From NCBI RefSeq assembly GCF_022601895.1, contig NZ_JAKVIO010000010.1, positions 1 through 64,000 of the forward strand: a stretch of DNA of 64,000 bases, written 5' to 3'. The position numbers and the translations under genes were made by a program. This DNA is from Sphingomonas sp. LaA6.9 (lineage in GTDB: Bacteria; Pseudomonadota; Alphaproteobacteria; Sphingomonadales; Sphingomonadaceae). Below the pieces are notes generated by a model. The model searched no databases and was not told where the DNA came from. It worked only from the letters and a program-made list of their open reading frames with translations. Position 1 is the first letter of the stretch, and each line of letters begins with the position of its first letter. Positions 55,294-64,000 of the stretch are shown here, piece by piece.

Positions 55294-55572
55294 TCAGCCG
55301 CGCAGCCGCTCGTGATGGCGGATGACCTCGTCGATGATGAAGCGCAGGAACTTCTCGGAGAATTCGGGATCGAGATTGGCGTCCTGCGCCAGTTTCCTCA
55401 GCCGCTCGATCTGGCGCTCCTCGCGCCCGGGATCGGCGGGGGGCAGGCCGTTCTCCGCCTTGTAGCGGCCAACCGCCTGCGTCACCTTGAATCGTTCGGC
55501 GAGCATGAAGACCAGTGCTGCGTCGATATTGTCGATGCTCTCGCGGTAACGCTTCAGCCGGTCGTCACTCAT
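55294..55572 (-). CDS. Chorismate mutase, AroQ class
   Basis: A 92-residue all-helical enzyme that turns chorismate into prephenate. RYRESIDNIDAALVFMLAER is helix 1 with catalytic Arg, FKVTQAVGRYKAENGLPPAD carries the second Arg and Lys, and REERQIERLRKLA follows. Start at 55572 (MSDDRLKRYRES) was chosen; the upstream frame is not conserved-looking and overlaps the promoter of the divergent synthase gene. Confidence 0.92.
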   Translation of the reverse strand: MSDDRLKRYRESIDNIDAALVFMLAERFKVTQAVGRYKAENGLPPADPGREERQIERLRKLAQDANLDPEFSEKFLRFIIDEVIRHHERLRG

Positions 55573-55673
55573 CCACAGTCTCCTTGCTCGCGCGGCTTTT
55601 CGTTGCATGGCTCTACGAAAGCAAGGCCATATCGCTTGCATAACGCGGTGCACGGGGCCAGAGCCACAATGTC

Positions 55674-56690
55674 ATGACCGCAACGATTCACCGCCTGAAC
55701 CCGTCCGGCCGCGTGCCCTCGCTCGAACCGATGATGGCGCTCGTCGCCAACGACATGAATCAGGTGAACAGCGTGATCCTTGCGCGAATGCAGTCGGACA
55801 TTCCGCTGATTCCCGAACTGGCCGGCCATCTGATCGCGGGCGGCGGCAAGCGGATGCGGCCGATGCTGATGCTCGCCTGCGCGCGGATGCTCGACTATAC
55901 CGGCACGCGTCAGCACAAGCTCGCCGCCTCGGTGGAGTTCATCCACACGGCAACGCTGCTGCACGACGATGTTGTCGACAAATCGGACCTGCGTCGCGGC
56001 CGCCGCACTGCCAACCTGATCTGGGGCAATCCTGCGAGCGTGCTTGTGGGCGATTTCCTGTTCAGCCGCTCGTTCGAGCTTATGGTCGAGGACGGCAGCC
56101 TGAAGGCGCTGCGAATCCTGTCCAATGCCAGCGCGGTCATCGCCGAGGGCGAGGTCAACCAGTTGACCGCGCAGCGCCAGGTCGAGACGGGCGAGGACCG
56201 CTATCTCGAGATCATCGGCGCCAAGACCGCCGCGCTCTTTGCCGCCGCGTGCCGAATCGCCGCCGTGGTTGCCGAACGCCCCGAGTCTGAAGAGCTCGCG
56301 CTCGACGCCTATGGCCGCAATCTCGGCATCGCTTTCCAGCTCGTCGACGACGCGATCGACTATGCCTCGGACGAGGAAACGATGGGTAAGGGCGTGGGCG
56401 ACGATTTCCGCGACGGCAAGGTGACGCTGCCCGTGATTCTCGCGCATGCGCGCGGCAGCGCCGAGGACCGCGCCTTCTGGCGCGATGCGATGCACGGCCA
56501 CCGCATCAGCGACGCCGATCTCGCGCACGCCAAGACCCTGCTCGAACAGACGGGTGCGCTGGCCGATACGCTTGAGCGCGCGCGCCATTATGGTCAGCGC
56601 GCGATCGACGCGCTCGGCAGCTTCGGCGCCAGCCAGGCCAAGGCGACGCTGGTTGAGGCGGTCGAGTTCGCGATCGCGCGGGCCTATTGA
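55674..56690 (+). CDS. Long-chain polyprenyl diphosphate synthase (octa/decaprenyl)
   Basis: A 338-residue trans-prenyltransferase that makes the ubiquinone side chain. The first Asp-rich motif is LLHDDVVDKSDLRRG and the second is FQLVDDAIDYASD. The GGGKRMRPMLMLACARML block binds isopentenyl diphosphate. Chain length cannot be fixed from sequence by eye; sphingomonads mostly make Q-10, so decaprenyl is likely. ATG at 55674. Confidence 0.93.
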   Translation: MTATIHRLNPSGRVPSLEPMMALVANDMNQVNSVILARMQSDIPLIPELAGHLIAGGGKRMRPMLMLACARMLDYTGTRQHKLAASVEFIHTATLLHDDVVDKSDLRRGRRTANLIWGNPASVLVGDFLFSRSFELMVEDGSLKALRILSNASAVIAEGEVNQLTAQRQVETGEDRYLEIIGAKTAALFAAACRIAAVVAERPESEELALDAYGRNLGIAFQLVDDAIDYASDEETMGKGVGDDFRDGKVTLPVILAHARGSAEDRAFWRDAMHGHRISDADLAHAKTLLEQTGALADTLERARHYGQRAIDALGSFGASQAKATLVEAVEFAIARAY

Positions 56691-56718
56691 TTCTGCTTCC
56701 GCTGGACGGGCGGGGCCG

Positions 56719-59172
56719 ATGACGCTTCCCATCCACGCCATCCTGCCCGATCTGCTCGCGACGCTGCGCGCGCAATCGAACGCGGTGCTCGTTGCCCCCC
56801 CCGGTGCGGGCAAGACCACTGCGGTCGCGCCGGCATTGCTCGATCAGCCATGGTGCACCGGACAGATCCTGCTGCTGTCGCCCCGCCGCCTCGCCGCGCG
56901 CGCCGCCGCCGAGCGCATGGCGATGCTCGCGGGCGAACCCGTGGGCAGGACGATCGGCTACGCCACGCGCATGGACAGCAAGCAGTCCGCCGCGACGTGC
57001 GTGCTCGTCCTGACCGAAGGAATCTTCGTCAACCGCATCCAGACCGATCCCGAACTCGTGGGCGTCTCCGCGGTGCTGTTCGACGAAGTCCACGAGCGCA
57101 GCCTCGACAGCGACTTCGGCCTCGCGCTCGCACTCGATGCGCAGGGTGGACTCCGCCCCGATCTCCGTCTCGTCGCGATGTCGGCGACGCTCGACGGCGC
57201 GCGCTTCTCGGGCTTGATGGGTGACGCGCCGGTGATCGAGAGCGAGGGGCGCAGCCATCCGCTCACCCTGCGCCATCTCGGCCGCCGCGCCGAGGCGCGG
57301 ATCGAGGACGAGATGGCCGCCGCGATCCGCCGCGCGCTCGCCGAGGAACAGGGCGGTGTACTCGCCTTCCTCCCCGGCGTCGCCGAGATCGAGCGCACCG
57401 CCGAACGGCTGACCGGGCTGCCGGGCGACATCGACCTGCACCGGCTTCACGGCACGCTCGACCCTGCCGCACAGCGCGCCGCGATCGCCGCCGCGCCTGC
57501 GGGCAAGCGCAAGCTGGTGCTGGCCACCAGCATTGCGGAGACCAGCCTGACGCTCGACGGCGTCCGCATCGTGATCGATTCCGGACTGGCGCGCCGTCCG
57601 CGCTATGACCGCGCGGCGGGCGTCACGCGCCTTGTTACCGAGCGCACCAGCCAGGCCGCCGTCACGCAGCGCGCGGGCCGCGCCGCGCGCCAGATGCCGG
57701 GCGTCGCCTATCGTCTCTGGGAAGAGGCGGCGACTGCGGGGCTGCCGCCCTTCGATCCGCCCGAAATCCTCGAAGCCGATCTCTCGCCGCTGCTGCTCGA
57801 TTGCGCACTCTGGGGCGTCGCCGATCCCCGCACGCTCGGCTGGATCGATCCGCCGCCCGAGGCCGCGATCGCCGAGGCCCGCCGCCGGCTGCAGAGCCTT
57901 GGCGCGCTCGACGGCGATGGCCGCCCGACGCCGCACGGTGCGGCGATCGCGAAGCTCCCGCTGCCGCCGCGTCTCGCGCACATGCTCGTCGAAGCGGGTA
58001 CGCGCGGCTGGGGGCGCCTCGCGGCACGCGTCGCGGTATTGATCTCGGAGCGTGGGCTCGGCGGCACCGACGCAGATCTCGAACTGCGCCTGCGCCGCTG
58101 GCAGGGTGAGCGCGGGCAGCGTGCGCAATCGGCGCGCGGCCTCGCCGAACGCTGGCAGCGGCTCGCGGGCACCAGCGCGTCACAGGATGACGGCGATATC
58201 GGTGCCTGTGTCGCATTGGCCTTTCCCGACCGGCTCTCGAAGCGCCGCGATGCCGATGGCGCCAACTGGATTTCGGTCGGCGGCCGCGGTTTTCGTCTTG
58301 ATCCCGCCTCGCCGCTCGCGCGCGCCGAATGGCTCGCGGTCGCCGAGATACAGGGCGCGGCGTCGGGCGCGCGAATCCTGTCGGCCGCGCCGATCGATTT
58401 TGCTGACGTCGAGGCGCTGTTCGGCGATCGCATCGAAAGCGGCGCGCACTTGACCTTTGATCCCGCAACCGGGGGCGTGAAGGCGATGCATGGCCGTTGG
58501 CTTGGCGCGATCCAGCTCGCCAGGGGGCAGGACGCCAGGGCCGATCCCGCCGCGATCGCCGCAGCGCTCGTCGAGGGCGTCCGCAGCCATGGCCTCGATC
58601 TGCTGCCATGGAGCGAAAATGCCCGGGCGCTGCGCCGCCGTGCCGCATTCGCACGGGCGCACGACGCGGAACTCGCCGATCTCTCGGACGAGGCACTTCT
58701 CGCCACCCTCGACGACTGGCTCCCCGCGATCGTATCGGGCAAGCGAAGGCTCTCCGACATTGATCCCGCGGCGCTGTCGGGCGTGCTCGACATGTTGCTC
58801 GGCTGGGACGGGCGAAAGCGTGTCGATGCGCTGACGCCGCCCGAGTTCACCACGCCCGCCGGCAGCAGCCACGCGATCGACTATGCGGCGGAGGGCGGCC
58901 CCACCGTCACCGTGCGCGTCCAGGCCTTGTTCGGGCTGGCAACCCATCCCGCAGTCGCGGGCGGACGCGTGCCGCTCGTGCTCAGCCTCACCTCGCCGGC
59001 GGGCCGGCCGATCCAGACGACGCGTGATCTGCCCGGATTCTGGGCGGGAAGCTGGACCGATGTCGCCAAGGAGATGCGCGGACGCTATCCCAAGCACCCC
59101 TGGCCCGACGACCCCGCCGGGGCCAGCGCGACGCTCCGGACAAAAAAGGCCGATGCGCGTGCGCGGTCGTGA
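56719..59172 (+). CDS. hrpB: ATP-dependent helicase HrpB
   Basis: An 817-residue DExH-box helicase. Walker A APPGAGKTTAVAPAL, motif II DEVHERSLDSDFGLAL, motif III MSATLDG, motif VI QRAGRAARQMPG, then the HrpB-specific C-terminal region ending FWAGSWTDVAKEMRGRYPKHPWPDDP. Its cellular role is not well known. ATG at 56719 was chosen; the open frame continues upstream inside the synthase gene. Confidence 0.94.
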   Translation: MTLPIHAILPDLLATLRAQSNAVLVAPPGAGKTTAVAPALLDQPWCTGQILLLSPRRLAARAAAERMAMLAGEPVGRTIGYATRMDSKQSAATCVLVLTEGIFVNRIQTDPELVGVSAVLFDEVHERSLDSDFGLALALDAQGGLRPDLRLVAMSATLDGARFSGLMGDAPVIESEGRSHPLTLRHLGRRAEARIEDEMAAAIRRALAEEQGGVLAFLPGVAEIERTAERLTGLPGDIDLHRLHGTLDPAAQRAAIAAAPAGKRKLVLATSIAETSLTLDGVRIVIDSGLARRPRYDRAAGVTRLVTERTSQAAVTQRAGRAARQMPGVAYRLWEEAATAGLPPFDPPEILEADLSPLLLDCALWGVADPRTLGWIDPPPEAAIAEARRRLQSLGALDGDGRPTPHGAAIAKLPLPPRLAHMLVEAGTRGWGRLAARVAVLISERGLGGTDADLELRLRRWQGERGQRAQSARGLAERWQRLAGTSASQDDGDIGACVALAFPDRLSKRRDADGANWISVGGRGFRLDPASPLARAEWLAVAEIQGAASGARILSAAPIDFADVEALFGDRIESGAHLTFDPATGGVKAMHGRWLGAIQLARGQDARADPAAIAAALVEGVRSHGLDLLPWSENARALRRRAAFARAHDAELADLSDEALLATLDDWLPAIVSGKRRLSDIDPAALSGVLDMLLGWDGRKRVDALTPPEFTTPAGSSHAIDYAAEGGPTVTVRVQALFGLATHPAVAGGRVPLVLSLTSPAGRPIQTTRDLPGFWAGSWTDVAKEMRGRYPKHPWPDDPAGASATLRTKKADARARS

Positions 59173-59237
59173 CGGCGCACTTGACGACTCTGCCGCGCTT
59201 CGGGCACTGGACGGGCGCTGAAATCAGGGAAACGGAC

Positions 59238-59516
59238 ATGGCCGCGCGTATCTACCAGACCCCCAAGAATGCGATGCAGTCGGGCAGGGCGCTCACGAAT
59301 CGCTGGGTGCTGGAATTCGAGCCCGCAGAGGCCAAGCGCGCCGATCCGCTGATGGGCTGGGCAGGCTCGGGCGACACGCGCGAGCAGGTGAAGCTGTATT
59401 TCGCCGACGCCGATGCTGCGAAGGCTTATGCCGAGCGCCAGGGCATCGGGTATCATGTCGTCGCCGCGCCCGAGCGCAAGCTCAAGCTTCAGGCGTACGC
59501 CGACAACTTCCGCTAA
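59238..59516 (+). CDS. NDUFS4-like complex I accessory subunit
   Basis: A 92-residue protein of the ETC_C1_NDUFS4 family: ARIYQTPKNAMQSGRALTNR, WVLEFEPAEAKRADPLMGWA, GSGDTREQVKLYFADADAAK. In alphaproteobacteria this protein is an accessory subunit of NADH dehydrogenase. ATG 59238 follows AGGGA at 7 bp; the GTG at 59169 that overlaps hrpB would add 23 residues not seen in the family. Confidence 0.9.
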   Translation: MAARIYQTPKNAMQSGRALTNRWVLEFEPAEAKRADPLMGWAGSGDTREQVKLYFADADAAKAYAERQGIGYHVVAAPERKLKLQAYADNFR

Positions 59517-59518
59517 GC

Positions 59519-59592
59519 GGCCTCAGGCCGCGGCGCGGCCGGTTTCCTGCAACCAGGCCTCAGGCCGCGGCGCGGCCGGTGTCCTGTAGCCA
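59519..59592. repeat. 37-bp imperfect tandem duplication at the end of the SEL1 gene
   Basis: Positions 59519-59555 and 59556-59592 are 37-bp copies: the first 25 bases are identical and the last 12 have three differences. The unit includes the SEL1 gene stop codon, so a second, untranslated copy of its C-terminal codons lies behind the stop. Confidence 0.9.
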
Positions 59593-59856
59593 TGAACGCG
59601 CCTGACGCTGCGCCTCGGCGATTTCCCAGCCGCTCATTTCGTGCGCGATCTCGGCGCGGCATTCCTGCCCGCGCACATTGCCCTTCAGCGCGGCAAGGTT
59701 GAACCATTTGTGCGCCTGGATCAGATCGACTTCGACCCCGCCGGTTCCCGATGAATAGGCGATGCCAAGATCGAAACATGCCTTCGAGTCGCCGCGGACC
59801 GCATCGCGCATCCGGCTTTCGGTCAGCAAGGCCTCGCTGCTAAGACTATGAGCCAT
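59560..59856 (-). CDS. Sel1-like repeat protein
   Basis: A 98-residue protein with one Sel1-type repeat (ACFDLGIAYSSGTGGVEVDL, IQAHKWFNLAALKGNVRG) followed by a second partial one ending in RQARSWLQDTGRAAA. Such repeats mediate protein contacts. ATG at 59856 follows GGGGTTGGGG and was preferred to the codon five upstream. It is convergent with the NDUFS4-like gene. Confidence 0.8.
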   Translation of the reverse strand: MAHSLSSEALLTESRMRDAVRGDSKACFDLGIAYSSGTGGVEVDLIQAHKWFNLAALKGNVRGQECRAEIAHEMSGWEIAEAQRQARSWLQDTGRAAA

Positions 59857-59975
59857 TTCCCCAACCCCCATTTGACACTTCTGTCACTGGGAGCTTCGGC
59901 GAGAGGGTTTAAAAAAGTGGTTAACGCAAATCAGCTTTGATTTGTGTCCAGTTCAATAACCATGTTTTCAATGAG

Positions 59976-60815
59976 TTACTCGACAGGCAAATTGTCGATC
60001 AGCCGCGTGCGCCCGATTCGCGCGGCCGCAAGAAGCCGTGCGGGTCGATCAAATGCCGACAGTGGCACGAGTGTTTCGGCATCGTGGAGTGCTACATAGT
60101 CGATCGGATCGAAACCTGCCTTGGCGAGCATTGCCCTGGCCTTGGTCAGCGCCTCGTCAACGTCTCCGCCCGCCGCGATGGCGCGTGCCGCCTCACCGAG
60201 TGCGCGGGGAAGCGCGCGCGCGGCCTCGCGCTCCTCGGGCGACAGATAGACATTGCGCGATGACAGCGCGAGCCCGTCTTCCTCGCGCTGGGTAGGCACG
60301 CCTTCGATCTCGATGCGGAAATTGAGGTCGGCGACCATGCGGCGGATGACCGCGAGCTGCTGGTAGTCCTTTTCGCCGAACAGCGCGATGTCGGGCTGGA
60401 CCTGGTTGAAGAGCTTCGAGACGACCGTGGCGACGCCGTCGAAATGCCCCGGGCGCGCGGCGCCGTCGAGGTGCTCGCTCACGCCCGATACCGAAATATT
60501 GGTGGCATAGCCTTCGGGGTACATGACCTCGACCGGGGGCAGCCACAAAAGCGCACAGCCCGCCGCTTCGAGCAGTGCGGCATCCGCATTTTCCTTGCGC
60601 GGATAGGCGTCGAAATCCTCATTGGGGCCGAACTGCTTGGGATTGACGAAGATCGATGCGACGACTCGGTCCGCCCTGGCTTTCGCGGCCTCGATCAGCG
60701 CCAGATGCCCCGCATGCAGCGCGCCCATGGTCGGCACCAGCGCAATGCGGTGCCCTTCCGCCTTGAATGCGTCTATTGCTGCCCTCAGAGAGTCGAGATC
60801 ACGGACCGTTTGCAC
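59976..60815 (-). CDS. panC: Pantothenate synthetase
   Basis: A 279-residue ligase that joins pantoate and beta-alanine with ATP. It has the nucleotide motif VPTMGALHAGHLALIEAAKA, the block SIFVNPKQFGPNEDFDAYPR, and the C-terminal GLALSSRNVYLSPEER. It is monocistronic on the minus strand, divergent from the MipZ-like gene. Confidence 0.96.
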   Translation of the reverse strand: MQTVRDLDSLRAAIDAFKAEGHRIALVPTMGALHAGHLALIEAAKARADRVVASIFVNPKQFGPNEDFDAYPRKENADAALLEAAGCALLWLPPVEVMYPEGYATNISVSGVSEHLDGAARPGHFDGVATVVSKLFNQVQPDIALFGEKDYQQLAVIRRMVADLNFRIEIEGVPTQREEDGLALSSRNVYLSPEEREAARALPRALGEAARAIAAGGDVDEALTKARAMLAKAGFDPIDYVALHDAETLVPLSAFDRPARLLAAARIGRTRLIDNLPVE

Positions 60816-60893
60816 GCTGCCTTTGCCTCCGATATTGCCGGAGGGCTGCTCTTAGGGGGGCAAGGTTGCATTTTAAAGGGGCGGAAATTCTGC

Positions 60894-61679
60894 ATGGCGG
60901 TCAATGGCGTTCATCTGATTGTGTTCGCGAACGAAAAGGGCGGAAGCGGTAAATCCACCAGCGCCGTCCATACCGCGATCGGGCTCGCAAAAGCGGGGCG
61001 GCGCGTGGCGGCGCTCGATCTCGACGGTCGGCAAAAGACGCTGGCACGATACCTGGAGAATCGGCAGGACACCGCAAAGCGGCACCTGCTCGGGCTCGAC
61101 ATCCCTGCGTTCGACGTGGTGAGCGACGGCAGCCCCGACACCTTCGAGACCAAGCTCGACACGCTGACGCGCGGCGTCGAATTCCTCGTCATCGACACGC
61201 CGGGCCGCGACGATCCGCTCGCACGCGCCGCGGCGAGCAGGGCGGATACGCTGGTCACGCCGATCAACGACAGCTTCATCGACCTCGACCTGATCGGGCA
61301 GGTCGATTCGGAAACCTACAAGGTCAAGCGGCCGAGCTTCTACGCCGAGATGGTGTGGGATGCGCGCAAGGCGCGCGCCAAGGCCGATGGCGGCACCGTC
61401 GACTGGGTGGTCCTGCGCAACCGCCTCCAGCACGTCGAGGCGCGCAACATGCGCCGCGTCGGCGACGCGCTGGCGGAACTTTCGAAGCGCGTCGGCTTCC
61501 GCGTCATTCCCGGGCTCGGCGAGCGCGTGATCTACCGCGAACTTTTCCCCAAGGGGGTTACGCTGCTCGACCTGCAGGAGCTCGGCGAACTCGGCATCAG
61601 CCATATCGCAGCGCGGCAGGAACTGCGCGAGATGATCTCGGGGCTGGCGCTTCCCGAAGCGACCGCGAACGCCGCCTGA
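60894..61679 (+). CDS. mipZ: MipZ-like ParA-family ATPase (division site positioning)
   Basis: A 261-residue Walker-type ATPase. The deviant Walker A motif is ANEKGGSGKSTSAVHTAIGL, followed by LDLDGRQKTLARYLENR and VIDTPGRDDPLARAAASRAD. The length, the HVEARNMRRVGDAL and GFRVIPGLGERVIYRELFP blocks are those of MipZ, which forms a gradient from ParB at the poles and keeps FtsZ at midcell. It overlaps the DnaJ-like gene by one base, as commonly seen in the order. Confidence 0.9.
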   Translation: MAVNGVHLIVFANEKGGSGKSTSAVHTAIGLAKAGRRVAALDLDGRQKTLARYLENRQDTAKRHLLGLDIPAFDVVSDGSPDTFETKLDTLTRGVEFLVIDTPGRDDPLARAAASRADTLVTPINDSFIDLDLIGQVDSETYKVKRPSFYAEMVWDARKARAKADGGTVDWVVLRNRLQHVEARNMRRVGDALAELSKRVGFRVIPGLGERVIYRELFPKGVTLLDLQELGELGISHIAARQELREMISGLALPEATANAA

Positions 61680-61954
61680 TGGCAAAGCTGATCCTCCTTC
61701 TCGGGATCGTCGCGATCATCTGGCTCTGGTGGAAGGGGCACAAGGCCGGCCCCGCCATGTCGCCAGAGGAGGCGCGACTGTTGCTGGGTGTCCAGCCGGG
61801 CGCGGCGCCCGACGAGATTCGCGCGGCGCATCGCCGGATCATCGCGCGCGTCCACCCCGACGCAGGGGGCAGCGAGGAGCTTGCGAGAAAAATTAATGCG
61901 GCGCGTGACCTGTTGCTCAAGTCGGGCGTTCAGGCACCGTCCCAAACCGACTGA
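61679..61954 (+). CDS. DnaJ-domain membrane-anchored protein
   Basis: A 91-residue protein with an N-terminal membrane helix (LILLLGIVAIIWLWW) and a short J-domain (SPEEARLLLGVQPGAAPDEI, RAAHRRIIARVHPDAGG, with the HPD triad). It should stimulate a DnaK-type chaperone near the membrane; it resembles the short TIM14-like J-proteins. It starts in a TGATG overlap with mipZ and lies 15 bp before pgmG. Confidence 0.88.
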   Translation: MAKLILLLGIVAIIWLWWKGHKAGPAMSPEEARLLLGVQPGAAPDEIRAAHRRIIARVHPDAGGSEELARKINAARDLLLKSGVQAPSQTD

Positions 61955-61969
61955 ACCACGGAGCCTTTG

Positions 61970-63352
61970 ATGAGCCATGTTTTCGACCCGACGACGCTGC
62001 GCGAATATGACATTCGCGGAATTGTCGGAAAGACGCTGCACAAGGACGACGCTTATGCCATCGGGCGCGGCTTCGGCACGCTTGTCCGCCGCGCCGGCGG
62101 CACCCGCGTCGCGGTCGGTTATGACGGCCGCGAATCCTCGCCGATGCTCGAGGCGGCGCTGATCAATGGCCTTACGACAAGCGGCGTCGATGTCGTCCGC
62201 GTCGGCCTCGGACCCACGCCGATGCTCTATTATGCCGAGGCCGTGCTAGAGGTTGATGGCGGCATTCAGATAACCGGCAGCCATAATCCCGCCGATTATA
62301 ACGGCTTCAAGATGGTGCTTCAGCATGCGCCATTTTACGGCGAGGACATCACCCTGATCGGTGCGATGGCTGCGCAAGGCGACTGGCTCGAGGGCGCGGG
62401 CACCGTCTCCGACGTGGACATCATGGACGATTATGTCGGGCGGCTGCTCGCGGGCTATGCGGGCGGCGCATACCGGATCGGCTGGGATGCGGGCAATGGC
62501 GCCGCGGGCCCGGTGATCGAGAAGCTCGTCAAGCTGCTTCCGGGTGAGCATCATCTGCTGTTCACCGATGTCGACGCGAATTTTCCGAACCATCATCCCG
62601 ATCCCACCGAGGAAAAGAATCTCGCGCATCTGAAAGCGCTGGTCGCCGAAAAGAAGCTCGATTTCGGCGTGGCTTTCGACGGCGATGGCGACCGGATCGG
62701 CGCTATTGACGGCGAAGGCCGCGTGATCTGGGGCGATCAGCTGCTCGGCATTCTCGCTGAACCGGTGCTGAAAGCGGTTCCCGGCGGCACGATCATCGCC
62801 GATGTGAAGACCAGCCAGGCGCTTTACGACCGCGTCGCCGAACTGGGCGGCAAGCCGCTGATGTGGAAGACCGGCCATTCGCTGATCAAGGCCAAGATGA
62901 AGGAGGTCGATTCGCCGCTGGGGGGCGAGATGAGCGGCCACATCTTCTTCGCGTGGGACTATTACGGCTTTGACGACGCGATCTATGCGGCGGTGCGGCT
63001 GATGAGCGCGGTGCGCCAGTCGGGCAAGTCGCTGACCGAAATCAAGGATGCGATGCCCGACATGGTCAACACCCCCGAAATGCGCTTCCAGGTCGATGAG
63101 AGCCGCAAGTTCGCGGTGGTCGGCGAAGTGCTCGCGCGACTGAAGGCCGACGGCGCCGAGGTCAACGACACCGATGGCGCGCGCGTGAATACGCCCGATG
63201 GCTGGTGGTTGCTGCGCGCGTCGAACACGCAGGACGTGCTCGTGGCTCGCGCCGAGGCGAAGGACGAGGCGGGACTCGAGCGCCTCATGGGCCAGATCGA
63301 TTCGCAGCTGGCGGCGTCGGGCATCGCACGCGGGCCGCAGGCGGGGCACTAA
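61970..63352 (+). CDS. pgmG: Phosphomannomutase/phosphoglucomutase
   Basis: A 460-residue enzyme of the alpha-D-phosphohexomutase family. The phosphorylated serine lies in [19 protein letters not shown], the metal loop is [13 protein letters not shown] and the sugar loop [20 protein letters not shown]. The C-terminal domain has [17 protein letters not shown]. In sphingomonads PgmG makes glucose-1-P and mannose-1-P for exopolysaccharide and lipopolysaccharide. ATG at 61970 follows GGAG. Confidence 0.95.
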   Translation: MSHVFDPTTLREYDIRGIVGKTLHKDDAYAIGRGFGTLVRRAGGTRVAVGYDGRESSPMLEAALINGLTTSGVDVVRVGLGPTPMLYYAEAVLEVDGGIQITGSHNPADYNGFKMVLQHAPFYGEDITLIGAMAAQGDWLEGAGTVSDVDIMDDYVGRLLAGYAGGAYRIGWDAGNGAAGPVIEKLVKLLPGEHHLLFTDVDANFPNHHPDPTEEKNLAHLKALVAEKKLDFGVAFDGDGDRIGAIDGEGRVIWGDQLLGILAEPVLKAVPGGTIIADVKTSQALYDRVAELGGKPLMWKTGHSLIKAKMKEVDSPLGGEMSGHIFFAWDYYGFDDAIYAAVRLMSAVRQSGKSLTEIKDAMPDMVNTPEMRFQVDESRKFAVVGEVLARLKADGAEVNDTDGARVNTPDGWWLLRASNTQDVLVARAEAKDEAGLERLMGQIDSQLAASGIARGPQAGH

Positions 63353-63488
63353 GTCTGTCGGGATGACATCGGATTATCGGATGATTGCAATTTTTGCATG
63401 TCCACCGATGTCATTCGCACTTGCACAATATCATGCTGCAGTGCACATAGAGCGGGCCTTTCAGGCATCCTCTCCTAAAAACTTTCCA
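63353..63488. promoter_or_regulatory. Possible promoter and body of a small RNA
   Basis: TTGCAC (63421-63426), 17 bp and CACATA (63444-63449) could be a weak promoter, with transcription from about 63456 to the terminator at 63489-63516. The short transcript would carry CCTCTCCT (63469-63476), a sequence complementary to ribosome binding sites, in an unpaired region. No ORF is present. Confidence 0.3.
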
Positions 63489-63516
63489 GGTCGTCCTTTC
63501 AGGGCGGCCTTTTTTT
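63489..63516 (+). terminator. Rho-independent terminator
   Basis: An 8-bp stem (GGTCGTCC with GGGCGGCC, two G-T pairs), a 5-base loop and a run of seven T. It lies 136 bp after the pgmG stop, so it may end pgmG or a small RNA. Confidence 0.8.
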
Positions 63517-63610
63517 GGCTGAAGTCTGGCCTTGCAGCCTGTGCGCAGAGCCCCCTTCACAACCCGCAACCTGACGGTTCGGCCCGGTAAACCCGGTCGG
63601 TTCGATAGAG

Positions 63611-64000
63611 CTAATCTGTCAAAACTGTCCGCGCGGCCGACAAATATGTCCTGCTGATCGGAACTGCCGTGTCATCAACCAGCCGGGCAATTGCTCGTCC
63701 GGGCGATCTTTCCACCGCGCGAACACCGTTTTTGGCGACCCACCAGCTACGGTGCACGCGAAGGCCCAGCCGGGGATCGATGATCGCCGCCGCGTCCGCC
63801 AGCCGCATCAGGACCAGTGCCGAGCCGTGGAGAGTATGCACGCGCACGTAATGATCCTCGGCTTCAAGCGCGAGTATGTCCCGGCGCAAAGCAACCGGAA
63901 GCTTCGACACGAACTCGGACGGGTATTCGGGAGCGGCGGCTGGCTGTTCCGCGGGTGCGGCCACAGCTATCTGGTCGTCCGGCATCTGGTCGTCCGGAGA
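63611..64000 (-). CDS. LytTR-domain DNA-binding protein (5' end outside window)
   Basis: The visible 129 codons hold a complete LytTR DNA-binding domain (FVSKLPVALRRDILALEAED, HYVRVHTLHGSALVLMRLAD, LRVHRSWWVAKNGVRAVER). The frame stays open to the window edge: an ATG at 63985 is possible, but the codons before it continue as SPDDQ, so the real start is probably beyond the window, where a membrane or sensor part may be encoded. A 15-bp tandem repeat (63969-63998) encodes PDDQ-M/I twice. Confidence 0.85.
   Translation of the reverse strand, partial: SPDDQMPDDQIAVAAPAEQPAAAPEYPSEFVSKLPVALRRDILALEAEDHYVRVHTLHGSALVLMRLADAAAIIDPRLGLRVHRSWWVAKNGVRAVERSPGRAIARLVDDTAVPISRTYLSAARTVLTD

Noticed and set aside
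56506-58128. 540-codon minus-strand frame opposite hrpB
   Set aside because: Shadow of the GC-rich helicase gene; all helicase motifs lie on the plus strand.

Overview
The window looks like a piece of the chromosome of a GC-rich alphaproteobacterium of the order Sphingomonadales (Sphingomonas/Sphingopyxis-like). This rests on recognising gene families and their order: a 1,557-residue NAD-type glutamate dehydrogenase beside a PAS-domain protein, a PgmG-type phosphomannomutase, a MipZ-like ATPase with a DnaJ-like membrane protein, a standalone NDUFS4-like complex I subunit, Rap1a/Tai-family protein, and two TonB siderophore receptors with sphingomonad-style accessory genes. No database search was possible.

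Layout. 1-4.8 kb: iron-uptake locus (DUF3325, PepSY reductase-like protein and DUF3649 divergent from a TonB receptor). 5-9.7 kb: a hotdog dehydratase, an AraC regulator carrying an exact 66-bp tandem duplication around its start, an XRE regulator and a SulP transporter. 9.8-13 kb: arsenic operon arsR-(28-codon ORF)-arsC-acr3-arsN2-arsH. 13-15.3 kb: large secreted lipase-like protein. 15.6-24.6 kb: copper island with copA-copB-DUF411, a three-gene ECF-sigma/sensor/anti-sigma module like cnrYXH, copCD, and a P-type ATPase with cueR. 24.7-29.9 kb: Rap1a-like protein, an MFS transporter cluster and a SARP/TPR-type regulator. 29.9-30.5 kb: decayed rtcB-rtcA remnants. 30.6-34.5 kb: DUF4173 membrane protein with a two-component system. 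34.5-37.5 kb: gene-poor degraded island ending at tRNA-Thr(CGT), with a broken higB, intact higA, lar-like gene and an internally deleted integrase. 37.6-43.7 kb: PAS protein and glutamate dehydrogenase. 43.7-50.4 kb: second iron locus, with a Fur-like site before PepSY-DUF2271-DUF4198-apbE, convergent with a TonB receptor and a PiuC-type dioxygenase. 50.4-64 kb: housekeeping genes (ABC-F, PhoPQ-like pair, chorismate mutase, polyprenyl synthase, hrpB, NDUFS4-like, panC, mipZ, pgmG) and a LytTR regulator cut by the window edge.

The two most interesting systems are these. (1) The copper island: the identical bipartite sequence GAGGGA-N13-TGCGTAT lies upstream of cnrY, copC and the multicopper oxidase copA, so the local ECF sigma factor very likely controls itself and both copper operons. 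Its sensor keeps all five metal ligands known from CnrX. (2) The iron-controlled flavinylation operon: the DUF2271 protein carries a DxxTGAT sequon, the type modified by ApbE, and apbE lies in the same operon with a PepSY membrane protein. This suggests a Fur-controlled transmembrane electron-transfer chain working with the neighbouring TonB receptor.
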